Below, piece after piece: positions 1-9,163 of a stretch of DNA of 64,000 bases. Within the stretch, counting starts at the first letter, position 1; every line of letters starts with the position of its first letter. Where the stretch lies: the NCBI RefSeq assembly GCF_003048675.2, contig NZ_CP060707.1, forward strand, positions 1,674,001 to 1,738,000, read 5' to 3'. The position numbers and the translations under genes are program-made. A model generated the notes under the pieces. That model was not told where the DNA came from. It saw only the letters and a list, made by a program, of their open reading frames with translations, and made no database searches. This DNA comes from Campylobacter concisus. GTDB taxonomy: Bacteria > Campylobacterota > Campylobacteria > Campylobacterales > Campylobacteraceae.

Positions 1-2534
1 GCTAGCTCTGGGTGGATGTCGGCAAACATCTCAGGTGTAATGCGCGATAGATACTTGCTAGCACGCGTCTCCATACCAGCACCACTGAAATTTACGAGAC
101 GAGCTGTAATAAGGTTGATAGGGAATTCTTTTGAGAAGTCCTTACTTTGTTGCAAGCTTTCAAATTTAGTATCAACGCGGTATTGTTTTGCTTTATCTTT
201 AAAGCTTGGATACTTCTTGGCTAGATCTGGTCTTGGTGAGTGGATCGGCTCTCTGTGTTGAGGGATCTGATCAGCAAATGTCCAAACGATAGTTCTAGCA
301 CGTGCATTGCCATATGGAGCGATGTTTTTCTCCAAACATTTTGTTGCTATGATATTACTATCATCAGTTGACCAGCTAGCTCCGATCCTTGCTTTTTCAT
401 CATCAGTTAGTGTGATGCCTAAAATTTTCTCAATATTGTCTTTTTTGATCTCAGGATATCCGCCATTTATAGATGAACCAACTGGCGCTGAGCCCTCAGC
501 TGCTAGCTGGCTAACACCGTTGTGCTCTAAACCAAAGCGGTTTCTAAAGCCCATTCCGCCTTCGCGAACTGATTTATGTGTATCATAAAGTATTGGGCTA
601 CCTGGGTGATTTTCTGTCCAGCATGGCCATGGAAGTCCGTAGTATTCGCCTTCAACAGGAGTGCCAGGCTTGCCAAGAGATGTTACTTCATCAAATTTAT
701 CCCAGTTCTCTTGGTGGCGTTTCAAGCGCTCAGGTGTCCAGCCAGTCATACCGATAGTTTTTATAATATTTGCTATCTCGTGAGTAGCAGCTTCTGGCCA
801 TTCTATCTTGCCGTCAGCATCCCTTATAGTGCGAGTTAGCTCGTCATAGAAGCCTATACGTTTAGCTAGTTCAAATAACAATTCATGATCAGGTATGCTC
901 TCATAAAGTGGTTTGCATACTTGGCTTCTCCATTGACCACTTCTGTTTGTAGCTACGACTGTGCCGCTAGTTTCATACTGAGTTGAAGCAGGGATGATAT
1001 ATACATTATCTTTTTTATTTGTTATAACGGCAGCGTCATTTACAAACGGATCTACACAAACAAGTAACTCAAGTGCATCAAGACCTTCTTGAACCTTTGC
1101 TTGTTGTGCAGTAGATGTGATACCATTTCCTATAACTACAAGAGCTTTTAGGCTATCTCCTGCATTATCGATCGCATCATTGCCATCTTTACCATTTAGC
1201 GTACCAGCCCACCAGCGTGCAAGTGAAAATCCTGGCTTAAACATCCACTCAGGCTTGATAAAATTCTTTTGCAACCACTCGAAATCAACCTTCCACATTT
1301 TTGCAAAATATTTCCAGCTTCCTTCATTTTTAGGATAATAACCAGGTAGGTTATCTGGTAAATTTGCCATATCAGTTGCACCTTGAACGTTATCGTGGCC
1401 TCTTAAGATGTTACATCCGCCGCCACTTACGCCCATGTTGCCAAGCACTAGTTGCAAGATCGGAGCTATACGAGTGTTTGAGCTACCTATTGTGTGCTGA
1501 GTTAGACCCATCGCCCAAACGACTGAGCCAGGGCGGTTTTTGGCATAGACTTCTGTGATCTCTTTAAGAGTTGCAGCTGGGACTCCAGTCACATCTTCAA
1601 CGACTTCAGGTGTCCATTTTGCAGCCTCTTCGCGAATCAGATCCATACCATAAACACGGTCATCAATAAATTTCTTATCCTCCCAGCCATTTTCGAAGAT
1701 GAGATTCATCATGCCATATACAAAAGGTATATCCGTTCCTGGGCGAATTTGTGCGAAATAATCAGCCTTTGCCGCCGTTCTTGTATATCTTGGATCGATT
1801 ACTATTAGCTTAGCGCCCTTTTCTTTTGCTTTTAAAAAGTGTCTAAAACCAACTGGGTGATTTACCGCTGGGTTTGATCCGATTATAAAAATAGACTTTG
1901 CGTTTTGGATATCTCCAAGGTGATTTGTCATAGCTCCATAACCCCAAGTATTCGCCACACCGGCGACTGTAGAGCTGTGTCAAAGACGCGCTTGATGATC
2001 TAGGTTGTTCGTCCCAAACATCGCAACGAATTTGCTTATATAATAGCTTTGCTCGTTGCAGTCTTTTGCTGATCCTAAAAACATTACTTGCTCTGGATTT
2101 TTCTCGCGGTAAGCTTTTAGTTTTGCACCGATCTCGTCAAGTGCTTGCGTCATAGAGATGCGTTGCCACTTACCACCAACTTTTTTCATCGGATATTTTA
2201 CACGGCAGTGTGAGCGCACCATATCGATAACGTCTGCTCCTTTACAGCAGTGACCACCAGCACTTACTGGGTGATCTTGTGCTACTTCTTGACGCACCCA
2301 AACTCCATTTTCTACCTCAGCTAACACTCCACATCCTACAGAGCAAACTGAACAAACAGTTTTTACTATTTTTGAGTCTGGAAATGGGTTTGCCATCTCT
2401 TGAGCTGTTGCTTCTCTTGTGACATTGCTTGCTGCAAAGCCGGCCGCTCCACTAGCACCCGCTAATGCAGCCATTTTTAAAAACGATCTACGGCCAATGT
2501 TGTTTGGCGTAGCGTTTAATATAGCTTCAGACAT
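1..2534 (-). CDS. fdhA: Formate dehydrogenase catalytic subunit, selenocysteine, TAT-exported (copy 1, 3' end outside window)
   Basis: Periplasmic molybdenum/tungsten-bis-MGD formate dehydrogenase large subunit, oxidising formate to CO2. The start is ATG at 2534, preceded by AAAGGA, and gives MSEAIL. A twin-arginine signal (RRSFLKMAALAG) follows near residue 20, then a 4Fe-4S motif CxxCxxxC...CCKG. The frame meets UGA at 1980-1982 (residue 185) in the context DHQARL-U-HSSTVAG, the standard formate dehydrogenase selenocysteine site, and continues open to base 1. It is therefore one gene, not two fragments. About 845 codons are in the window; compared with the 991-residue second copy, roughly 145 C-terminal residues lie beyond the left edge. 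It follows the small TAT protein by 30 nt and probably continues into fdhB outside the window. Confidence 0.95.
1952..1982 (-). promoter_or_regulatory. Sec codon and bacterial SECIS hairpin of fdhA copy 1
   Basis: UGA at 1982-1980 is followed after 13 nt by a perfect 5-bp stem UCGCC / GGCGA (1966-1962 and 1956-1952) closing the loop GGUGU. A short stem-loop with GGU in the loop just after the UGA is what SelB recognises in the E. coli fdhF mRNA. Spacing and stem length match the other two copies in this window. Confidence 0.85.
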
Positions 2535-2564
2535 TTTCATCCTTTCTTGAATTTCTATCAAATT

Positions 2565-2738
2565 TTATTTTGCTTGTTTGTAGTAAAGTTCCCAGTTTTT
2601 GCTTCTTTTGTAAAGCACTTCGGTCTTTTTACTCTTTCCTGATTTTAAATTTTCATCAGCATTTGCTGCTACAGCACCGCTTGCTGCTACAGCGCCAACT
2701 AGACCGACTTTTTTTAGAAATTCGCGTCTATTTTGCAT
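2565..2738 (-). CDS. Small TAT-signal protein of the formate dehydrogenase operon (copy 1)
   Basis: A 57-residue protein with ATG at 2738 behind a strong GGAGGG ribosome site. Residues 3-10 form a twin-arginine motif (NRREFLKK), followed by an Ala/Gly/Val-rich stretch. The charged tail contains EVLYKRSKNWELYY. The same tail (EVLYKKSKNWETYY) recurs in the second copy at 34890-35096. Such small TAT proteins sit directly before fdhA in Campylobacter; I recall Cj1513c as the C. jejuni counterpart. It overlaps the end of the torD-like gene by 11 nt, which supports co-translation. Function is unknown; a small accessory subunit or a co-exported partner of FdhA is inference. Confidence 0.85.
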   Translation of the reverse strand: MQNRREFLKKVGLVGAVAASGAVAANADENLKSGKSKKTEVLYKRSKNWELYYKQAK

Positions 2739-3423
2739 ATGTACCCTCCGTTCTTAGTTTTCTTATCCTGTTCTTTTCTCTTCTTATGCTTTCAGATCTT
2801 GAAAGACCATCGCTCTTTTTGTGGTCTATCTTGACTGGTTTTGGTGAGTTTAGTGCCACGCGCTCAAACGCGATAAATTCGTTTAGCAAAACGGCTACAT
2901 CCTTGTAAATTTCACTATTTTTATGCTCATATAAATTCTCTATAAACTCATCAATGTTTGGATTTATAATATTTTTAAAAAGCTCCTCTTCGCACTCGTC
3001 AAATTTGCCGATAAACTCGTTCATAAGCGTAAAGACAAAGCCTACGTTATCTTCATTCTCTTTAAATTTACTCTCATCTCTTCTGATGTTTGTCTTAGCT
3101 AAAATTTTACGCACATTAGCGCAAGCATGACCCACTTCATATCCCTCATCGTAAAAAGAGAGCGAGTTTCGAAGCGGACTTGGCGGAGTGTGAAAAATGT
3201 CATCAAATTCGGTGATCAAATTCTCTGGATTTTTTTCATTAAATTTACTTTTTATATTAGTAGCAGCTTGCGAGACTTCATCGTTTAGGCTATATTCTTT
3301 GATAAGATCAAGCATTTTACTAAGGCCATCAAATCTCTTTTCATCTTCACTAAATACGAAGAATTTAGAGAAAGTAGCGTAGTAAAGTTTTCTGCCAGCT
3401 GCAAATTCCTCTTTTGTGCTCAC
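2728..3423 (-). CDS. TorD-family chaperone for formate dehydrogenase (copy 1)
   Basis: Predicted all-helical cytoplasmic chaperone of about 231 residues, thought to bind the TAT signal of a molybdoenzyme until cofactor is inserted. I place the start at GTG 3423 (VSTKEEFAAGRK) because AAGGA lies at the right distance; the in-frame GTG at 3453 has no ribosome site. Shared motifs with the second TorD-like protein (41101-41814) are SFYDEG/SFYEEG, RRDESKFKENEDNVGF/RRDKELCKDSEDYVGF and EFIAFERVALN/DFIELERAVLN, so the two are paralogues. It is the first gene of the copy 1 operon. A probable -10 (TATAGT, 3463-3458) lies 35 nt upstream of the chosen start. Confidence 0.85.
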   Translation of the reverse strand: MSTKEEFAAGRKLYYATFSKFFVFSEDEKRFDGLSKMLDLIKEYSLNDEVSQAATNIKSKFNEKNPENLITEFDDIFHTPPSPLRNSLSFYDEGYEVGHACANVRKILAKTNIRRDESKFKENEDNVGFVFTLMNEFIGKFDECEEELFKNIINPNIDEFIENLYEHKNSEIYKDVAVLLNEFIAFERVALNSPKPVKIDHKKSDGLSRSESIRREKNRIRKLRTEGTYAK

Positions 3424-3523
3424 CTTTTTCCTTAAATAGTTTTTTAACGACACTGAAACTATACAATTAATTGCCTTATTAATGTGGCTTAAAATAAAAT
3501 AAATTAGAAAAGTTAAAAAAAGC

Positions 3524-3550
3524 TTAAATATGCCTTGATTGCATATTTAA
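3524..3550. promoter_or_regulatory. Inverted repeat upstream of the copy 1 formate dehydrogenase operon
   Basis: Perfect 10-bp arms TTAAATATGC / GCATATTTAA separated by 7 bases. The core ATATGC-N7-GCATAT is the same as that upstream of fdhF (6353-6371) and nearly the same as that upstream of copy 2 (35143-35161). Its centre is about 85 bp before the transcription start expected from the -10 at 3463-3458. The layout fits a LysR-type T-N11-A box, but the regulator is not known. Confidence 0.6.
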
Positions 3551-3669
3551 AAAGACCATTTTTTGGGAGTTATATAAGATATGATTTTTTAGCATGATTA
3601 TTAAAATTTAGCTCTTTTTTTGATATCCATTTTTATTTTTGGGCTAAATTTAAAAATTGGGAGTAAATT

Positions 3670-4623
3670 TTACTCTAAAGCAACCATCGAGCCATCTTCA
3701 AATTTTAAAAATACTCGCTCGCCGATCTTTGTAATTTCATCATCGTGGCTAAAAATTTTGATCAAAAAGTCGCCAACTTTGACCTTTAATAGCTTTTCGT
3801 TGCCCATGTAAAGCGAGGCCGAGTGCAAATATCCTGAAATTTGACCCGCACTGCTGGTTTTAGAAATTTTTATCTTGCTTGGGTTGATCGTGATCTTGCT
3901 TTTACCTTTAAAATTTGAAGGTAAATTTAGCTTCGCATTATCGCCAAAGCTTAGCACGCTATCCTCTATCTCAAAGATATTTTTGTATTCAAACTCGCAG
4001 ACTTTGCCTTTGTGCAAAAACACGCACTCGTTTGCTAGCATACTAAGCCACTTTTCGTCGTGACTTGCGATGACAAAGCCGCAGCCATATTTCTCGTGCA
4101 TCAAATTTATAGCCTTGCTAAAGAGCTTTGAAGTGGCGATATCAACGCTATTTGTCGGCTCATCAAGCAGATAAAATGGCGCTCTTAAAGAAAGTGCCAA
4201 AGCAAATGCGATGCGCTGCGTCTGCCCTGAGCTTAGCTCAAAGTGGCGCTTATCTAAAAATTTCTCATCAAGTCCCACAAGTGCCAGAGCCTCGCTAGTT
4301 CGCTCCTCAAATTCGCTTAGTAAATTTCTACTTTTTAAGATGGCTTTGAAATTTTCTCTCACACTTCTTTTTAAAAGGGCTGGCTCAGGCAGTAAAACTG
4401 AAATTTTACGCAACATTTCAAGGCTTGGTTTATTTTCACCCCAGAGTGAAATTTCGCCGCTATTTGGGCTTTGCAAGCGTGAGAGCACTCGTATGAGCGT
4501 GCTTTTGCCGCTGCCATTGCTGCCCATTAGAGCGGTTATCTTTTTAGTATTTATATCAAGGCTTGGGATATTTAGGATCTCGCTTTTGCCGTAGTTTAGG
4601 TGTAAATTTCTTATCTTTATCAA
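3670..4623 (-). CDS. tupC: Tungstate ABC transporter ATP-binding protein
   Basis: ATPase of the TupABC tungstate importer on the cytoplasmic face. Residues 1-215 are an ABC domain: Walker A GSNGSGKST, signature LSSGQTQ, Walker B FYLLDEPT and the switch His in VIASHDE. At 317 residues it is longer than a bare ABC domain. The last ~90 residues (KISGYLHSASLYMG-like region to the end) look like a small beta domain of the TOBE/Mop type, which could bind oxyanion and sense load; that part is inference. It follows tupB after 9 nt on the same strand. The tungstate rather than molybdate call rests on the linked TupA. Confidence 0.85.
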   Translation of the reverse strand: MIKIRNLHLNYGKSEILNIPSLDINTKKITALMGSNGSGKSTLIRVLSRLQSPNSGEISLWGENKPSLEMLRKISVLLPEPALLKRSVRENFKAILKSRNLLSEFEERTSEALALVGLDEKFLDKRHFELSSGQTQRIAFALALSLRAPFYLLDEPTNSVDIATSKLFSKAINLMHEKYGCGFVIASHDEKWLSMLANECVFLHKGKVCEFEYKNIFEIEDSVLSFGDNAKLNLPSNFKGKSKITINPSKIKISKTSSAGQISGYLHSASLYMGNEKLLKVKVGDFLIKIFSHDDEITKIGERVFLKFEDGSMVALE

Positions 4624-4632
4624 AATTTGCTC

Positions 4633-5325
4633 CTATTTGTCTAGTTTTCTTAGCGCAAAGATCGCTAAATTTACTAAAAATGCGATAAATATCAAAACCA
4701 TCGCAAGTGCTATACCCATGGCAAATTCGCCCTTATTTGTTTCAAGCGAAACGGCTGTGGTGATTGTTCTGGTAAAGTACTTGATGTTGCCGCCTATCAT
4801 CATCGCAACGCCCACTTCAGCGACGATCCTGCCGTAAGCAGTGGCGATGACGACCATGAGGGCGTAGCGTAGCTCATAAAGCACGCAAAAAACTAGCTTT
4901 GCCGGCGCGAGGCGTAAATTTAGGATAGTTAGATAGTGCTTTTTCTCCATATTTTCAACCACACTTGCAGTAAGCGAGATGATGATAGGAAGGGCAAGCA
5001 CAAACTGGCCTAACATGACCGCTTTTAGCGTAAAGAGTAAATTTAAGCTACCAAGCGGGCCATTTCTCGTGATGAATGCGTATAAAATAAGACCAATGGC
5101 AACCGTTGGCATGGCTAGAGCCGTGTCACTTAGAAGGCGTAAAATTTTGCGACCTTTAAAGTCATAAAAGCCAAGTATAAAACCAAGCGGAAAGCCTACA
5201 ATAACAGCAAAAAGTATCGACACGCTTGATGTGTAAAGGGTAGCCTTGATGGCTGAATATGTTTCAAGATTGCCGTTTAAAAGTAGATTAAAGGCTTCTG
5301 CAAAGCCGTGAAGTAAAAAATCCAA
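4633..5325 (-). CDS. tupB: Tungstate ABC transporter permease
   Basis: Inner-membrane permease of 230 residues with about five to six hydrophobic segments and the binding-protein-dependent permease loop near residues 160-175 (YGRIVAEVGVAMMIGG). It moves tungstate delivered by TupA. Its length matches single-domain TupB/ModB-type permeases. It is divergent from tupA, with a 71-bp gap that must hold both promoters, and is followed by tupC. In C. jejuni tupA, tupB and tupC are clustered; here the binding protein is on the opposite strand to the other two. Confidence 0.88.
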   Translation of the reverse strand: MDFLLHGFAEAFNLLLNGNLETYSAIKATLYTSSVSILFAVIVGFPLGFILGFYDFKGRKILRLLSDTALAMPTVAIGLILYAFITRNGPLGSLNLLFTLKAVMLGQFVLALPIIISLTASVVENMEKKHYLTILNLRLAPAKLVFCVLYELRYALMVVIATAYGRIVAEVGVAMMIGGNIKYFTRTITTAVSLETNKGEFAMGIALAMVLIFIAFLVNLAIFALRKLDK

Positions 5326-5347
5326 ATATTATTCCTAATTTTTTATT

Positions 5348-5364
5348 CATATTATTTTAATATG
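5348..5364. promoter_or_regulatory. Palindrome in the tupA/tupB divergent promoter region
   Basis: Perfect 7-bp arms CATATTA-TTT-TAATATG, ending two bases before a consensus -10 TATAAT (5366-5371) for tupA. An operator here would overlap the promoter spacer, so repression is expected when it is occupied. Tungstate/molybdate-responsive repression of tup genes is known in Campylobacter (ModE-like regulator); whether this is that site is inference. Confidence 0.55.
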
Positions 5365-5365
5365 C

Positions 5366-5371
5366 TATAAT
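5366..5371 (+). promoter_or_regulatory. Predicted -10 box of tupA
   Basis: Exact TATAAT preceded by TGC, 26 bp before the tupA ATG, with ribosome site AAGGAG at 5386-5392. Campylobacter sigma-70 promoters typically have a strong -10 and little -35 sequence, as here. Confidence 0.6.
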
Positions 5372-5396
5372 ACCACATTTTCTAAAAAGGAGAAAA

Positions 5397-6215
5397 ATGA
5401 AAAAGATTATTTTAGGCTCACTAGCAGCCGCAGTTTTGGCGTTTGGCGCTGACAATGAACTAATCATGGCGACTACAACAAGTACAGATAACACTGGCTT
5501 GCTTGACGCGATCTACCCAGTTTATAAGGCAAAAACAGGTGTTGATATAAAATGGACAGCTGTTGGTACAGGCGCAGCTCTAAAGCTTGGCGAAGACTGC
5601 AACGCTGACGTACTTTTCGTTCACTCACCAAAAGTTGAGAAAGAATTTGTAGAAAAAGGCTTTGGCTTAAAGAGAAATGCCGTAATGTACAATGATTTCG
5701 TCGTTATTGCTGATAAATCAATCGCTGATAAATTTAAAGGTAAAGATATCAAACAAAGTTTTGAGCTTATCAAAAAAGATGGTATCAAATTCTTCTCACG
5801 TGGCGACAAATCAGGCACAGATAATAAAGAAAAAGGCATCTGGAAAAAGATCGCTGGCGAAGTCCCTGAAAAAGATAGCTGGTATATGCAAACAGGTCAA
5901 GGCATGCTAGCTACGATAAATGCTGCTGCTGAGCAAAAAGGTGTTACATTTACTGACCGCGGTACTTACATTAAATATGAAGCAAACCAAAAAGGTCATC
6001 CTGAGATGGTCATCATCAACGAGGGCGACAACGACCTTAAAAATTTCTACTCTCTAATCGCAGTAAATCCAAAACACTGCCCTAAAACTGACATCGAAAA
6101 TGCAGAGAAATTTATAAAATGGGCGACAAGCGAAGAGGGTCAGAAATTTATAGGCGACTTCAAACTTCTTGATAAGCCACTTTTCACACCAGACGCAAAT
6201 ACACGCAAGAACTAA
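5397..6215 (+). CDS. tupA: Tungstate-binding periplasmic protein
   Basis: Periplasmic solute-binding protein of 272 residues capturing tungstate for TupBC. A Sec signal peptide ends near GADNEL. The mature N-terminus carries TTTSTDNTGLLD, the oxyanion-binding hallmark of the TupA family that separates it from ModA. Later blocks FSRGDKSGTDNKE, TGQGMLATINAA and FTDRGTYI are also typical. Spacing from the ribosome site AAGGAG is good. A strong terminator follows directly. Tungstate is a likely cofactor metal for the formate dehydrogenases encoded on both sides. Confidence 0.95.
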   Translation: MKKIILGSLAAAVLAFGADNELIMATTTSTDNTGLLDAIYPVYKAKTGVDIKWTAVGTGAALKLGEDCNADVLFVHSPKVEKEFVEKGFGLKRNAVMYNDFVVIADKSIADKFKGKDIKQSFELIKKDGIKFFSRGDKSGTDNKEKGIWKKIAGEVPEKDSWYMQTGQGMLATINAAAEQKGVTFTDRGTYIKYEANQKGHPEMVIINEGDNDLKNFYSLIAVNPKHCPKTDIENAEKFIKWATSEEGQKFIGDFKLLDKPLFTPDANTRKN

Positions 6216-6218
6216 TAC

Positions 6219-6244
6219 AATGGGCGAGCAATCGCCCATTTTTT
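6219..6244 (+). terminator. Rho-independent terminator after tupA
   Basis: Nine-base-pair stem AATGGGCGA / TCGCCCATT with loop GCAA, followed by a run of T, four bases after the tupA stop codon. Confidence 0.9.
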
Positions 6245-6347
6245 ATAAATTTTCATAATCTTTAAATTTATTTTTTAATCATTTAAGCTAAAAACCAAGT
6301 TTAAAATAAGACAAAAAATGGTAAAAAGCTCCGTAAATTCAGTGTCA

Positions 6348-6376
6348 AAGTAATATGCAAATTTTGCATATTACTT
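6348..6376. promoter_or_regulatory. 29-bp near-perfect palindrome upstream of fdhF
   Basis: Two exact 14-bp arms (AAGTAATATGCAAA and its complement) around a single central T. The core is ATATGC-N7-GCATAT (6353-6371). The centre is about 82 bp upstream of the start expected from the -10 at 6432-6437, almost the same distance as in the copy 1 operon. That suits an activator site. The regulator is unknown. Confidence 0.65.
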
Positions 6377-6431
6377 AAAATTTTTTTAAATAAAATAATT
6401 AATTTTAAAACTACTTTTATTTTATAAGGTA

Positions 6432-6437
6432 TATAAT
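6432..6437 (+). promoter_or_regulatory. Predicted -10 box of fdhF
   Basis: Consensus TATAAT in an AT-rich stretch, 37 bp before the fdhF ATG; the ribosome site AAAGGA lies at 6464-6469. Confidence 0.55.
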
Positions 6438-6474
6438 AACCGAACTATTAGAAATATTACTTGAAAGGAAATCT

Positions 6475-8718
6475 ATGCAAAAGATTGTTCAAACAACCTG
6501 TCCGTATTGCGGAACTGGTTGCGGCATAGACCTTATCGTAGAAAACGGTAGGATAGTCGATGCAAAGCCGACTGATAACCACCATGTAAATGATGGCGAG
6601 TTGTGCTTAAAAGGTATGTTTGGTTGGGAATTTGTAAATTCTCCAAAACGTTTAACTAAACCAATGATGAGAAAACTAAATGGAGAGTTTAACAAAGAGG
6701 GCAAACTCGAAGAGGTTAGCTTTGAAGAGGTTTATGAATTTTTAGGAAAGACTTTTAAAAATAGTGTAGAAAAATATGGTCCAAGTTCTATCATGGGCTT
6801 TAGTTCAGCTCGTTCAAACAACGAAGACAACTATGTATTTCAAAAATTCTTTCGTGCTTTAGGAAGTAACAACGTAGATCACTGCGCTCGTCTTTGACAC
6901 GCTCCAACAGTGGCAGGTCTTGCCAGCACCCTTGGAAATGGAACAATGACAAACGATCTTGTTGAGTTTGCGACTGATACAGATGTATTTTTACTAATAG
7001 GCACAAATACAAGCGAATGCCACCCAATCATCGCTATGCAGATGCAAAGAGGCTTAGAGCGTGGTGCAAAAATGATCGTTGTGGATCCAAAACGCACCGA
7101 TATGGCTAAAAAAGCCGATATATTCTTGCAAATTCCTGTTGGCTCAAATATCAAAACACTAAACACAATGATGAACGTCATCATCTCTGAAAATTTACAA
7201 GATAGTGAATTTATCGAAAAATATGCTGAGGGTTTTGAGTATCTAAAAGAAGCCGTAAAAGACTTCACTCCTGAGAGATTTGAGCGTGAGACTGGCGTCA
7301 AAAAAGAGCTTATCACTGAGGCTGCTAGGTTGTATGCAAAAGCTGGCAGTGCTGCTATTTGCTATACTATGGGTATTACTCAGTTTAGCGACGGCACATC
7401 AAATGTATTCTCGCTTTCAAATTTAGCGATCCTAACAGGAAATTTAGGTAAAAAAGGCGCTGGAGTAAATCCACTTCGTGGCCAAAACAACGTTCAAGGC
7501 TCATGCGATATGGGCGCACTACCTAATGTCATCCCAGCAGGTGCAGTAAATAGCGCCTACGCACAAGAGCAAGCTCGCAAAGTTTGGCACTTCGAGCTTA
7601 ATCCAGTGCCTGGCTTTAAACTAACATACGCACCTGATAAGATGGATAGCGGCGAGCTAAAAGTGCTTTACGTTTATGGCGAAAACCCTGTTATGAGTGA
7701 CCCTTGGACAGAGCACTTTGTGCATGCCACACATCACCTAGACTGCTTTATCGTACAAGATCTATTCTTTACTGAAAGTGCTCAAAAAGCCGATGTCGTC
7801 TTACCTGCAGCTGGTTGGGGTGAGAAAGATGGAACATTTATCAACACATCTCGCCGCGTTCAAAGAACTAGGAAAGCAAGCGAGCCAGTAGGTGGTGTAG
7901 AACCTGACTGGAAAGTAGTTTGTAACATCGCAAAAGCTATGGGTCTTGAGGGATTTGACTTTTTAAGCGCAGAAGAGGTTTGGGACGAGCTTAGAAAACT
8001 AATGCCTAAATTCTTTGGCGGTATCAGCTACTATAGACTTGAAAAACTAGGTGGCATCAGCTGGCCATGCCCTGATGAAGATCATCCAGGCACACCTGAT
8101 CTTTATACTGATCACAAATCAATGCTACCTGATGGTAAATTCCGCCTAGCTCCAGTACTTTACGCTGACGATAAAGATAAGCGTGCAAGCATGGAGGCTG
8201 AATTTAAAGCCAAAATGCATATACCTGATGGCTATCCAGTAGGCTCAGGCGCGATGAGCGAAGTGCCTGATGAGGTCTATCCTTGCTTATTTACGACAGG
8301 TAGAAAAGTTTATCACTACCACACTGGTACGATGACAAGAGAGTGCCCACCGCTAGAGTATGGTGCTGGCATCGAAGGTCCGCTAATCGAAGTAAGCCCT
8401 GATATCGCAAGAGAAAGAGAGCTAGAAGATGGCTGCTATGCAATGGTAGAGAACAAACGCGGCAGGATCGCAGCTAAACTTCGCGTAAATCCTGACCTTA
8501 GGGAGAGTACGATATTTACGACTTTCCACTATAGTGAGGCTGACGGCAATGAGCTCGCAAACGCACAAGACCACGATCCGCTCTCAGGTATCACACCTCT
8601 TAAGATCACTATAGCTAACATAAAAAAATTAAGCGAAGAAGAGTATATAGCATTTAGACAACAAAATGAGATGTCTATGCACTCTGAAAAACCTTATCTT
8701 TCACCTGTTAGATCATAA
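6475..8718 (+). CDS. fdhF: Cytoplasmic FdhF-type formate dehydrogenase, selenocysteine
   Basis: Catalytic formate dehydrogenase of 747 residues, close in size to E. coli FdhF (715), with no TAT signal, so cytoplasmic. The N-terminal 4Fe-4S site has Cys9, Cys12, Cys16 and Cys44 with the following CLKG. UGA at 6895-6897 is residue 141 in DHCARL-U-HAPTVAGL; E. coli FdhF has selenocysteine at 140. Downstream blocks RGQNNVQGSCDMG, VYGENPVMSDP, TTGRKVYHYHTGTMTRE and HYSEADGNELANAQDHDP belong to the bis-MGD oxidoreductase fold. It stands alone between terminators with no electron-transfer subunit beside it. Pairing with a formate hydrogenlyase-type hydrogenase elsewhere is possible but not shown here. 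Confidence 0.95.
6895..6925 (+). promoter_or_regulatory. Sec codon and SECIS hairpin of fdhF
   Basis: UGA at 6895-6897, then 13 nt, then stem UGGCA / UGCCA (6911-6915 and 6921-6925) closing loop GGUCU. This loop is the same as in E. coli fdhF, where GGUCU contacts SelB. Confidence 0.9.
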
Positions 8719-8719
8719 T

Positions 8720-8742
8720 TTCAAGGGCGCAATGCCCTTGAA
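8720..8742 (+). terminator. Terminator hairpin after fdhF
   Basis: Perfect 9-bp stem TTCAAGGGC / GCCCTTGAA with loop GCAAT, starting right after the fdhF stop. The following T-tract is weak (TCATACAATTTTATAG), so termination may be partial. Confidence 0.7.
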
Positions 8743-9014
8743 TCATACAATTTTATAGAAATATTTTCTCTTATTGTCTGCATTTAAGCTTCACTATAAA
8801 AGCTCTAATCTTTGATCAAAAATTTACTTATAATGTGTATATATTTTGTATTTCTAACACTAATAAATATGACGAATATCCACTTTTACAAAAAAGTGAA
8901 TTAAAAAATCAAAAAATTTTAAACAACTATAAATTTGTTTATAAGATCAAGGCCTATCACAAACAAATAAATTTTTCAAAAACTAAAGCACAAAAACGAC
9001 TAAAAAAATTTTAA
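8742..9014 (+). other. Open frame of ~90 codons without a convincing start, in an AT-rich gap
   Basis: The gap 8719-9163 holds the fdhF terminator and little else recognisable. One forward frame is open from 8742 to the stop TAA at 9012-9014, unusual in such AT-rich DNA. There is no ATG; GTG at 8835 would give about 59 residues, Lys/Asn/Tyr-rich, ending KAQKRLKKF, and no ribosome site precedes it. It may be a decayed gene end or chance. I do not recognise the protein. Confidence 0.2.
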
Positions 9015-9163
9015 ATAAAGAAAGCATATCCAAACCTATATTTTAAATTTTAAAAAATAAATTTTTAGCTCCATTTTTTCACGGCAAAAAGTGTGCTTGT
9101 GTTCTGCAAAGACCTGCACTATTTAAATTTAATAGGTCAAATTTAAAAACTAGCGCTAAAAAT

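Noticed and set aside
1-2561. fdhA read as two genes or as a frameshifted/nonsense pseudogene at 1980-1982
   Set aside because: The stop is UGA exactly at the formate dehydrogenase selenocysteine position, the frame continues with family sequence, and a SECIS-type hairpin follows. The same holds at 6895-6897 and 34345-34347.
2728-3453. Longer start of the TorD-like gene at GTG 3453
   Set aside because: No ribosome site precedes it and it falls at the predicted transcription start; GTG 3423 has AAGGA at good spacing.
6879-7316. 145-codon minus-strand frame inside fdhF
   Set aside because: Antisense shadow of a clearly coding region with no ribosome site or family match.
8719-9163. Conventional gene or RNA in the 445-bp gap after fdhF
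   Set aside because: Apart from the terminator hairpin and the start-less open frame, only AT-rich sequence is visible.
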